Assembly: GCA_012515925.1 (NCBI GenBank)
Contig: JAAYXM010000053.1
Location: 1 to 13,789, forward strand
Source of the DNA: Clostridiales bacterium
GTDB taxonomy: Bacteria > Bacillota > Clostridia > Oscillospirales > JAAYXM01
Length of the DNA stretch: 13,789 nucleotides
Direction: 5' to 3'
Made by a program: the position numbers and the translations under genes. Positions 7,540-13,789 of the stretch are shown here, one piece after another (position 1 is the stretch's first letter; the number at the start of each line of letters is the position of its first letter). The notes beneath the pieces are model-generated. The model was not told the DNA's origin and did no database searches. It was given only the letters and a program-made list of their open reading frames with translations.

Positions 7540-10500
7540 TAAGATAGGTTTTTTTGACGCGTTTAAAATTGACGCGAATCAGTCCGGACTTGAAGTTTTT
7601 AATGACGCTGTTGTTGAAAAGGTTTCGATAGATAAAAAAAGCGGCGTCATAAACGCGTACATACAACTGAACTCCCTGTGCCCCGAGCATGCTCTGCGCG
7701 TCGCGGAAAAGCTCATCGGTGAAAAGTACAGACTGAAAAAGGCGCGTATAAATCCCCGTTATCCCGAAAAGCTTTTTTGCGATGAATACTGTAATACACT
7801 TACGGAAAGGCTTAAGGCTGAATACCCTTCCCTGTCCGGCATACTCTCGGGCGCGGCCTGGCATTATTCCGGCAATACGCTTGAAATAACGCTTAAAAAC
7901 GGCGACGCGCAATTCTTTTCGCCGTGTATCGAATATATCAGAAAAACGGTTTTCGACGAATTCGGGCTTTCAATAAATGTGCAGACGCGCGCTCTCAATG
8001 AAGCCGTCTCGGAGCAGGAAATACTGAAGCTGCATAAAAAACGCGGCAAAACCCCTCCGCCTCCCCCGCCTGAGAAGCGTCCGGAGCCGGGAAAAAAGCC
8101 ACGGACGCGCGAAGCGGCGAAATTCACGAGAACGGGAGTTGACGGCGAGCTTGTTATCGGTAAACCTAATTTCACGGAGTTTGTACCGATAAAGGAGCTT
8201 TGCGAGGAATACGGATACGTCTCCGTTAAGGGAGATATCTTTGCCGTAAACCACAGGGTTACTCCCGAGCGCGGCACAAGCCTTCTCAGCTTCGATATTA
8301 CGGATTATACGGGGTCAATCAGGGTTATAAAAGCCCTGATGTCCGCGGACGCGGAGATTCCCGATAAGCTTAAGCCCGGCATCCATGTATGCGTTTACGG
8401 CGTATGCACATACGATACCTACCTGCACGATGTTGTTCTGCGGGCGACCAACATCGTTATCTGCGAAAAGCGAATAAGGAAGGACACCGCTCCAAAAAAG
8501 CGCGTCGAGCTTCATATGCATACCAACATGTCCACGATGGACGGCATTGCGTCAGTCTCCGATATTGTCAGGCGCGCCGCGTACTGGGGGCATAAGGCGG
8601 TCGCGGTCACCGACCACGGCGTGGTTCAGTCATATCCCGATGCCATGAAAGCCGCGAAGGAGCACGGCGTCAAGATAATCTACGGCATGGAGGCTTATTA
8701 CTTAACCAACACCGGGGCCGGGATAGTCAGTAACAACGCCTCGGAAAGCCTTGACGGCGAATTCGTCTGCTTTGACATTGAAACCACGGGCTTAAACCCG
8801 AAATACCACGAGATAATCGAGATTGCGGCGGTCGTGCTGAAAAAAGGCGAGCTATGCGAGGAATTTCACGCGTATATCAAGCCCCGAAAGCCTGTTCCCG
8901 AATTCATCACCGGACTTACGGGCATATCGAACGAAACCGTCGCGGACGCGGATACAATCGAGAATGTGCTGCCTGAGTTTCTTGATTTTATTAAAAACCG
9001 CTGTCTTGTCGCGCACAACGCGGAATTCGACATGGGGTTTATCAGGGAGGCGTTAAAAAGGCAGGGTATCCTTATTGATCTCGGATACATGGACACGCTC
9101 GCGCTTTCTCGGACAATGCTTCCCGAGCTTTCAAGCCATAAGCTCAACACCGTCGCCGAAAAACTGAATCTTCCGCAATTCACGCATCATCGCGCGACGG
9201 ACGACGCGAAAACCGTCGCGTACATGCTGAAAAGCTTTTTTGAAACACTGTCGTCGAAGGACGTAAAAAACATCTCGGAATTAAACACGTATTTCGGCGA
9301 GGAAGGCGTCAGGGCACAGCTTAAAGCCCACCCTTATCATCTGCTTATTCTCGTTAAAAACCTTACCGGGCTTAAAAACCTGTACAAGCTGGTTTCGTAT
9401 TCACACTTAAATTATTATTATAGAAAACCGATAATATTAAAAAGAGTACTTTCCGAACACCGGGAAGGCTTAATTATCGGTACGGCGTGCGAGGCCGGCG
9501 AGCTTTATACGGCAATATTGCGCGGCGCGCCCGAGCATGAGCTTACGGAAATAGCGCGGTTTTACGACTTTCTTGAAATACAGCCTATCGACAACAACGC
9601 GTTTCTCGTCGAAAAAGGGATGGTGGAATCCTTCGATGCGCTTAAGGAATATAACCGCCGGATAGCGAAGCTTTCCGACACTCTCGGAATCCCGCTCGTT
9701 GCCACCGGCGACGTTCATTTTCTGGATACGACGGACGAAATCTACCGCAGGATTATCATGACGGGCATGAGCGTGCCCGACGCGGACAAGCAGTCGCCGC
9801 TGTATTTTAAGACAACGGATGAAATGCTCGAGGAGTTTTCGTATTTAGGCCGGGACACAGCAATCAAGGCGGTTGTGGAAAACCCGAATATGCTCGCCGA
9901 CATGTGCGAGGAAATCCGCCCCATACCCGAAGGGCAGTTTCCGCCCGCTATCGAGGGCTCAAAGCAGGAGCTTGAACGGCTATGCAGGACCCGCGCGGAG
10001 GAGCTTTACGGCAAGGACCTCCCGGAGATTGTGTCCGAGCGCATGGAATACGAGCTTTCCAAGATAATCGGCCACGATTTCGACGTCATGTATATGATTG
10101 CTCAAAAACTCGTTTCTAAATCCCTCGAAGACGGGTATATCGTTGGCTCGCGAGGCTCCGTCGGCTCGTCGTTCGTCGCGTATCTGGCCGGAATAACCGA
10201 GGTTAACGCGCTTATGCCGCATTACCTCTGCCCGAAATGCAAATCCTCGGAGTTCGTAAAAAACGAGAAATACGCGGTGGGCGCGGATTTACCCGACAAG
10301 ACATGCGCGTGCGGGGAAAGATACATAAAGGACGGGTTCGACATACCGTTTCAAACCTTTTTAGGCTTTGACGGCGACAAAACCCCGGATATTGACCTGA
10401 ACTTCTCCGGCGAATACCAGGCGCGCGCCCACAGGCAAACAATCGAAATTTTCGGCGAGGACAACGTATTCCGCGCGGGCACCATCGGAACAATCCAGGA

Positions 10501-11809
10501 AAAAACCGCGTTCGGGTTCGTTAAAAAATATATCGAACAGAATAACCTCAACGTATCCAGATCGGAAATAAACCGTCTGACCAAGGGCTGTACGGGCATA
10601 AAGCGCACCACGGGTCAGCACCCGGGCGGGGTCATGATTCTCCCGAAGGACAAGGAGATTTACGATTTTACACCGGTCCAGCACCCCGCCGACAAAACGG
10701 ACAGCAAAATAATAACAACCCACTTTGATTTCAACTCGATACACGACAATCTGCTTAAGCTTGATTTGCTCGGTCACGATAATCCAACGATAATTAAAAA
10801 GCTTGAGGACCTGACGGGCAAAAGCTCAATGGATATTCCGCTTGACGACCCCGCGACCATGAGCATTTTCTCCTCCGCCGGGGCGCTGGGGATAGAAGAT
10901 GACGAGATACTCGGCAAAACGGGCGCCGCGGCAATACCTGAATACGGCACGAAGTTCGTCCGCGAGATGCTTCTGGACACAAAGCCCGCCACGTTCGACG
11001 AGCTTGTCCGCATTTCCGGTTTGTCCCACGGTACGGACGTCTGGATTAACAACGCCCAGGAGCTGATTAAAAGCAAAACCGCGACGCTTAAGGAAGTAAT
11101 ATGTACGCGTGACGATATAATGCTGTATCTGATGGGCAAGGGACTTAAACCCAAGCTCGCGTTTACGATTATGGAGAGCGTCCGAAAGGGCCGCGGCTTA
11201 AAGCCCGAATGGGAAGAGGAAATGAAAGGCCATGATATTCCCGGGTGGTATCTCGACTCCTGCAGGAAAATCAAATATATGTTCCCGAAGGCGCACGCTG
11301 TCGCCTACGCGATGATGGCGTTTCGGATTGCGTGGTACAAGGTCTATGAGCCGTTGGCGTTTTACGCGGCTTTCTTCTCGATACGCGCCCGGGCATTTGA
11401 CGCTATGTATATGGCTTCGGGAGACGAAACCGCGGTCGCGAAAATCAGGGAGCTTAACGCTAAGGATAAGCTTACCGAAGTGGAAAAGGACATGCTTGTC
11501 ACGCTCGAGGTATGCCATGAATTCTACCTGCGGGGCTTTAAATTCGACAGAATCGATTTATATAAATCCGAGGCAAAGGAATTTCTCATTACCGAAAACG
11601 GTCTCCTGCCGCCGTTCACCGCGATACCCGGGCTCGGCGAGGTCGCGGCGGGTAGTATAATAGCCGAGCGTGAAAAGGCGGTCTTCTCATCGGCGGAGGA
11701 ACTGCAGTTTCGCTGCGAAAAGGTTTCAAAGGCCGTAATCGAGCTGTTGGAGAAATACCATGTGCTTGATAAAATACCGAAAAGCAATCAGATTTCGTTT
11801 TTTGGTTGA
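7520..11809 (+). CDS. polC: DNA polymerase III alpha subunit, PolC type
   Basis: Replicative polymerase with built-in proofreading, found in low-GC Gram-positives and relatives. Numbering is from ATG 7520 (1429 residues; the B. subtilis protein has a similar length). Order: N-terminal domain to about 170; a Pro-rich linker at 178-195 with six Pro in a row; an OB fold at about 215-320; the PHP domain from HMHTNMS (332-338); a DEDD exonuclease inserted in it, FDIETTG (418-424) to H557/D562; the rest of PHP; a zinc finger with C904, C907, C929 and C931; palm aspartates D957 and D959 in PDIDLNF, with D1082 a likely third; the fingers; helix-hairpin-helix IPGLGEVAAG; and a clamp-binding end QISFF (1424-1428). 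The start overlaps ispG by 20 bases. AAGGAG (7513-7518) is one base from ATG 7520 but seven from in-frame TTG 7526, so TTG may be the real start. Last gene of the operon. Confidence 0.97.
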   Translation: MKLSGNNKIGFFDAFKIDANQSGLEVFNDAVVEKVSIDKKSGVINAYIQLNSLCPEHALRVAEKLIGEKYRLKKARINPRYPEKLFCDEYCNTLTERLKAEYPSLSGILSGAAWHYSGNTLEITLKNGDAQFFSPCIEYIRKTVFDEFGLSINVQTRALNEAVSEQEILKLHKKRGKTPPPPPPEKRPEPGKKPRTREAAKFTRTGVDGELVIGKPNFTEFVPIKELCEEYGYVSVKGDIFAVNHRVTPERGTSLLSFDITDYTGSIRVIKALMSADAEIPDKLKPGIHVCVYGVCTYDTYLHDVVLRATNIVICEKRIRKDTAPKKRVELHMHTNMSTMDGIASVSDIVRRAAYWGHKAVAVTDHGVVQSYPDAMKAAKEHGVKIIYGMEAYYLTNTGAGIVSNNASESLDGEFVCFDIETTGLNPKYHEIIEIAAVVLKKGELCEEFHAYIKPRKPVPEFITGLTGISNETVADADTIENVLPEFLDFIKNRCLVAHNAEFDMGFIREALKRQGILIDLGYMDTLALSRTMLPELSSHKLNTVAEKLNLPQFTHHRATDDAKTVAYMLKSFFETLSSKDVKNISELNTYFGEEGVRAQLKAHPYHLLILVKNLTGLKNLYKLVSYSHLNYYYRKPIILKRVLSEHREGLIIGTACEAGELYTAILRGAPEHELTEIARFYDFLEIQPIDNNAFLVEKGMVESFDALKEYNRRIAKLSDTLGIPLVATGDVHFLDTTDEIYRRIIMTGMSVPDADKQSPLYFKTTDEMLEEFSYLGRDTAIKAVVENPNMLADMCEEIRPIPEGQFPPAIEGSKQELERLCRTRAEELYGKDLPEIVSERMEYELSKIIGHDFDVMYMIAQKLVSKSLEDGYIVGSRGSVGSSFVAYLAGITEVNALMPHYLCPKCKSSEFVKNEKYAVGADLPDKTCACGERYIKDGFDIPFQTFLGFDGDKTPDIDLNFSGEYQARAHRQTIEIFGEDNVFRAGTIGTIQEKTAFGFVKKYIEQNNLNVSRSEINRLTKGCTGIKRTTGQHPGGVMILPKDKEIYDFTPVQHPADKTDSKIITTHFDFNSIHDNLLKLDLLGHDNPTIIKKLEDLTGKSSMDIPLDDPATMSIFSSAGALGIEDDEILGKTGAAAIPEYGTKFVREMLLDTKPATFDELVRISGLSHGTDVWINNAQELIKSKTATLKEVICTRDDIMLYLMGKGLKPKLAFTIMESVRKGRGLKPEWEEEMKGHDIPGWYLDSCRKIKYMFPKAHAVAYAMMAFRIAWYKVYEPLAFYAAFFSIRARAFDAMYMASGDETAVAKIRELNAKDKLTEVEKDMLVTLEVCHEFYLRGFKFDRIDLYKSEAKEFLITENGLLPPFTAIPGLGEVAAGSIIAEREKAVFSSAEELQFRCEKVSKAVIELLEKYHVLDKIPKSNQISFFG

Positions 11810-11822
11810 AAACAAACCCGAA

Positions 11823-11850
11823 TTATGTTATGTTATATAATATGTATAAT
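11823..11850 (+). promoter_or_regulatory. AT-rich promoter-like stretch after polC
   Basis: Two TATAAT hexamers (11836-11841 and 11845-11850) lie in a run of TTATG and TATAA repeats. The best -35 for the second is TTATGT (11823-11828, 16-base spacing), which matches poorly; TTGAAA at 11806-11811 is too far from either for a normal spacing. It may start transcription of the small gene at 11900. No hairpin with a U-run was found after polC, so read-through from the operon is also possible. Confidence 0.35.
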
Positions 11851-11899
11851 AACCTGAATAATGAGTAAAGCGGTTGAAATAATATAGTGGAGGCTTGAC

Positions 11900-12343
11900 A
11901 TGAGGTTTTTACCAATTAATCTTGACAACGTGAAAAACGCCGCCGCACTTTATGTCGCTATCGGCAATAAGGAGCCATGGAACGGGAAATGGAATTATTC
12001 CACCGCTTACGCGCGCCTTTCGTCAATCGTCAAATGCGTCGGCTTTTCGGGCTATATCTCAATGGACGAAAACGGCTTTCCCGCGGGGTTTCTTATGGGC
12101 CATACCGAGGCACGCTCGGACGGCAACTATGATTTTATCCTGCGCGAGCTTTGCTTTGCCGCCACGGTCTCCGGCAGAAATCTTGCCGCGAAAACCCTTG
12201 AGTATCTGATTGAGGAGATAAACCGGCACAGTATTACGCGCCTGATTTTATATAAAGAGCTTTCCCCCGCGACGCTGGAATACTTCCGCTCGCTCGGTTT
12301 TCAGCAGATTGATACGGTAACCTGCATGGAAAGAAGTATATAA
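11900..12343 (+). CDS. GNAT-like N-acetyltransferase domain protein
   Basis: A 147-residue protein that resembles the GNAT fold: a central strand FILRELCFA, then TVSGRNLAAKTLEYLIEE where the acetyl-CoA pyrophosphate loop and its helix should lie, then ITRLILYKE, and finally TLEYFRSLGFQQID, which matches the C-terminal YxxxGF element of the family. The pyrophosphate loop is a degraded form of the usual Q/R-x-x-G-x-G/A (here SGRNLA), so catalytic activity is uncertain. The N-terminal third (PWNGKWNYSTAYARLSSIV) would hold the acceptor side. GGAGG (11889-11893) is well placed before the ATG. It stands alone between polC and fba, ends with TAA, and fba has its own promoter. Substrate unknown. Confidence 0.65.
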   Translation: MRFLPINLDNVKNAAALYVAIGNKEPWNGKWNYSTAYARLSSIVKCVGFSGYISMDENGFPAGFLMGHTEARSDGNYDFILRELCFAATVSGRNLAAKTLEYLIEEINRHSITRLILYKELSPATLEYFRSLGFQQIDTVTCMERSI

Positions 12344-12386
12344 ACAGTCTTGTTTTTCATATAAACGTACAAAAAACAAAAATACC

Positions 12387-12415
12387 TTGCAATCAACCGG
12401 AAGAATTGATAAAAT
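12387..12415 (+). promoter_or_regulatory. Sigma-A type promoter for fba
   Basis: TTGCAA (12387-12392, four of six matches to TTGACA) is followed after 17 bases by TAAAAT (12410-12415, five of six matches to TATAAT). The surrounding 100 bases between the GNAT-like gene and fba are AT-rich and hold nothing else clear except a weak TTGTTTTT/AAAAACAA pair near 12350-12380. A strong AAGGAG (12433-12438) precedes the fba ATG. Confidence 0.55.
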
Positions 12416-12447
12416 TATAACAAAAATAATATAAGGAGATAAAGATA

Positions 12448-13377
12448 ATGCCGTTAGTTACATCAACCGAAATGTTTAAAAAAGCTTACGACGGAGGCTA
12501 TGCGATAGGGGCCTTCAATGTAAATAATATGGAGATTATCCAGGGCATCACCGAGGCCGCGAAAGAGGTCAACTCCCCGCCTATTCTTCAGGTTTCCGCC
12601 GGCGCGAGAAAATACGCGAAGCATGTATACCTGATGAAGCTTATCGAGGCCGCGCTTGAGGATACGGATCTCCCTATCTGCGTCCATCTCGACCACGGTG
12701 ACAGCTTCGAAATCTGCAAGTCGTGCATCGACGGCGGGTTTACCTCGGTTATGATAGACGGTTCCAAGCACCCGTTCGAGGAGAATATCAGGCTTACAAA
12801 GCAGGTCGTAGACTACGCCCATGCGCACGGTGTGGTCGTCGAGGGCGAGCTTGGAAAGCTTGCCGGTATTGAGGACGATGTGAACGTCGCCGACGATGAC
12901 GCCCAGTTTACCGACCCGGCGCAGGTTGAGGAATTCGTCGGGCGCACGGGTGTTGACTCGCTCGCGATCGCTATCGGCACAAGCCACGGCGCGTACAAAT
13001 TCAAGGGTACGCCGCGGCTCAGGTTCGATATACTTGAGGATATCTCGAAAAGGCTTCCGAACTACCCGATAGTGCTTCACGGCGCGTCTTCGGTCATACC
13101 GTAGTATGTGGAAATGATAAACAGCAACGGCGGCAACATGCCGGGAGCTCAGGGCGTTCCCGAGGAAATGCTGCGCAAAGCCGCACAAGGCGCTGTCTGC
13201 AAAATAAATATCGACTCGGATATAAGGCTCGCCATGACGGGCACTATCAGACAGTACTTCAGCGAGCATCCTGACCATTTCGACCCGCGCCAGTACCTGT
13301 CTCCCGCCCGCGCCAATATCAAGGAGCTTGTAAAGCATAAAATTATAACCGTACTGGGCAGCAACGACAAGATTTAG
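12448..13377 (+). CDS. fba: Class II fructose-1,6-bisphosphate aldolase, interrupted by an in-frame TAG
   Basis: Zinc-dependent glycolytic aldolase that cleaves fructose 1,6-bisphosphate to DHAP and glyceraldehyde 3-phosphate. Read through the TAG at codon 219, the frame gives 309 codons, the usual length of the clostridial-type enzyme. Before the TAG lie the catalytic Asp82 and zinc ligand His83 (HLDHGDS), Glu134 (EGELGKLAG), His180 (GTSHGAYK) and His211 (VLHGASS). After it, in the same frame, lie GGNMPGAQGVPEEML, the substrate-binding KINIDSDIRLAMT (252-264), FDPRQYLSPAR and the normal C-terminus LGSNDKI, ending in TAG. No frameshift or second lesion is visible. A product ending at codon 218 would lack NIDSD and should be inactive. 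So this is a sequence error, a very recent nonsense mutation, or read-through; the sequence alone does not decide. Aligned relatives, from memory, have Glu here, one base (GAG to TAG) away. A GTG at 13108 has no ribosome binding site, so a separately started C-terminal piece is unlikely. Confidence 0.9.
13102..13104 (+). other. In-frame amber codon within fba
   Basis: TAG stands between a CCG (Pro) and a TAT (Tyr) codon in the loop after HGASS. The local context TAGTAT is not a known strong read-through signal, and no obvious stem-loop follows directly. TAG is an ordinary terminator in this window: four of twelve genes (glycosyltransferase, cdsA, fba itself, upp) end with it at the expected protein length, which argues against genome-wide reassignment. 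Confidence 0.85.
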
Positions 13378-13404
13378 ACAATCTAGACACTAGTCACTAG
13401 CAGA
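13375..13404 (+). repeat. Heptad repeat block A, starting at the fba stop codon
   Basis: Units are TAGACAA (13375-13381, its TAG is the fba stop codon), two extra bases, then TAGACAC, TAGTCAC and TAGCAGA without gaps up to 13404. Read on the opposite strand, the core is TAGTGAC then TAGTGTC, the same heptad as in block C. The family it belongs to is not one I can name. Confidence 0.65.
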
Positions 13405-13431
13405 CGGAGATTACGGTTTATATAGTAAAAA

Positions 13432-13470
13432 GACGAGGAAAACGGCAATACGTAATCCTCGTCCTTTTTT
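13432..13470. terminator. Bidirectional intrinsic terminator between fba and upp
   Basis: GACGAGGA (13432-13439) pairs exactly with TCCTCGTC (13456-13463), followed by C and six T. The left arm is preceded by five A (13427-13431), so the same hairpin has a U-run for upp transcripts on the minus strand. The loop is 16 bases. A competing pair, GATTACG (13409-13415) with CGTAATC (13451-13457), shares two bases with the right arm. Confidence 0.85.
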
Positions 13471-13515
13471 ACATGCAATTTTTTAAACTAACGTAAAAAC
13501 TCTTCTATCATCTGA

Positions 13516-13573
13516 TAGTGTCTGGTACCTTTAGTACCTGGTTGCTAGTCATTAGTTGCCGGTTGCCAGTAGA
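13516..13573 (+). repeat. Heptad repeat block B
   Basis: Successive units are TAGTGTC, TGGTACC, two extra bases, TAGTACC, TGGTTGC, TAGTCAT, TAGTTGC, CGGTTGC and CAGTAGA. The shared pattern is YRGT followed by two free bases and usually C; seven of the eight units fit the YRGT part and the spacing with no gap inside the last six. It is not coding on either strand. A short palindrome (CTATCA, TC, TGATAG, 13505-13518) leads into it. Confidence 0.6.
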
Positions 13574-13609
13574 CGAGCGCTACGTTTTACTTCGTCTTCT
13601 TCGTCTACT
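13568..13609 (+). other. 9-bp hairpin joining heptad blocks B and C
   Basis: AGTAGACGA (13568-13576) is the exact reverse complement of TCGTCTACT (13601-13609), with a 24-base loop that contains two direct copies of TTCGTCT. The arms overlap the last unit of block B and the first base of block C. Confidence 0.45.
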
Positions 13610-13636
13610 AGTGTCCGGTGACTAGTGTCTAGTGTC
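13609..13636 (+). repeat. Heptad repeat block C, ending in the upp stop codon
   Basis: Units are TAGTGTC (13609-13615), CGGTGAC, TAGTGTC and TAGTGTC (13630-13636). The last base of the last unit is the final base of the upp stop codon on the minus strand. Read from upp outward, the sequence goes TAG-ACAC, TAGACAC, TAGTCAC, CGGACAC, mirroring what follows the fba stop. Confidence 0.65.
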
Positions 13637-13789
13637 TATAAGGTGCCGAAGAGCCGGTCGCCCGCGTCCCCGAGTCCCGGAACGATATACCCGTTTTCGT
13701 TCAGGTATTCATCCAATACCCCGCAGTACACATCAACATCGGGATGCGCTTCGGAAATATACTTTATTCCCTCGGGCGAGGCAATAATG
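13636..13789 (-). CDS. upp: Uracil phosphoribosyltransferase, C-terminal part (5' end outside window)
   Basis: Salvage enzyme that makes UMP from uracil and PRPP. The 50 visible residues read IIASPEGIKYISEAHPDVDV, then a stretch with LDEYLNENGYIVPGLGDAGD, then RLFGTL and a TAG stop. GYIVPGLGDAGDR is the family's hallmark C-terminal uracil-binding segment, and the usual ending is FGTK, so the C-terminus is complete to within the last residue. The rest lies beyond base 13789. It converges on fba and shares the bidirectional terminator. Its product UMP is also the substrate of PyrH, encoded in the first gene of the operon. Confidence 0.93.
   Translation of the reverse strand, partial: IIASPEGIKYISEAHPDVDVYCGVLDEYLNENGYIVPGLGDAGDRLFGTL

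Larger units (their letters stand above)
13383..13632. repeat. 15-bp perfect inverted repeat bounding the fba-upp intergenic region
   Basis: CTAGACACTAGTCAC (13383-13397) is the exact reverse complement of GTGACTAGTGTCTAG (13618-13632). The copies lie a few bases beyond the stop codons of the two converging genes, and both are made of the TAG-starting heptads. The space between them holds the terminator and heptad block B. No transposase and no clear target-site duplication are seen, so a mobile element is possible but unproven. Confidence 0.65.

Noticed and set aside
10774..11274. 166-codon open frame on the minus strand inside polC
   Set aside because: Low-complexity Ser/Ile-rich translation, no motif, and it lies fully within conserved polC sequence.
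11895..11900. Perfect TTGACA hexamer at the start of the GNAT-like gene
   Set aside because: It overlaps the start codon and no -10 box stands 17 bases downstream in a sensible place; most likely chance.
12463..13338. 291-codon open frame on the minus strand opposite fba
   Set aside because: It is a shadow of the GC-biased codon use of fba; it has no recognisable motifs and fba's conserved residues are all on the plus strand.
12448..13377. Genome-wide reassignment of TAG, or routine pyrrolysine use
   Set aside because: TAG ends the glycosyltransferase, cdsA, fba and upp at expected lengths, so it is a common stop here; one internal TAG is not enough for reassignment.
13108..13377. Separate small gene starting at GTG 13108
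   Set aside because: It is the C-terminal part of the aldolase in the same frame, with no ribosome binding site of its own.
13375..13636. CRISPR-like array
   Set aside because: Units are 7 bases, degenerate, with no spacers and no cas genes nearby.

Overview
The window looks like a chromosomal segment of an anaerobic member of the Firmicutes, most likely class Clostridia. Three things point there. The replicative polymerase is the PolC type, with its exonuclease inserted in the PHP domain. The block pyrH-frr-uppS-cdsA-dxr-rseP-ispG-polC runs in one direction with ATGA/GTGA stop-start overlaps. Shine-Dalgarno sites are strong, and TTG/GTG starts occur. Base composition is roughly balanced, with many GCG/CGC codons. 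I cannot name an order or genus from the sequence.

Layout. (1) 1-1148: a GT-B glycosyltransferase whose true start lies before the window. (2) 1149-1325: a leader with two stem-loops and a good promoter (TGGACA, 17 bp, TATTAT). (3) 1326-11809: a housekeeping operon. pyrH makes UDP. frr recycles ribosomes. uppS makes the undecaprenyl carrier. cdsA makes CDP-diacylglycerol. dxr and ispG are the second and a late step of the MEP isoprenoid pathway, which supplies the IPP that UppS consumes. rseP is an intramembrane protease. polC is the replicative polymerase. Two non-coding punctuations stand out inside it: a perfect 10-bp hairpin that covers the frr stop codon and ends just before the uppS ribosome binding site, and a pair of mutually exclusive hairpins before ispG. 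(4) 11810-12447: an AT-rich gap, a small GNAT-like protein and the promoter of fba. (5) 12448-13377: class II fructose-bisphosphate aldolase, intact in every respect except one in-frame TAG at codon 219. (6) 13375-13638: a 260-bp convergent intergenic region. It holds a bidirectional terminator flanked by blocks of a degenerate heptanucleotide (consensus YRGTNNC) that begin exactly at the TAG stop codons of both converging genes. (7) 13636-13789: the C-terminus of uracil phosphoribosyltransferase (upp) on the minus strand.

The genes are mostly well-known housekeeping functions. The unusual material is the heptad region between fba and upp, the amber codon in fba, and the two small RNA structures inside the operon. 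No defence system, CRISPR array, transposase, tRNA or rRNA was seen.
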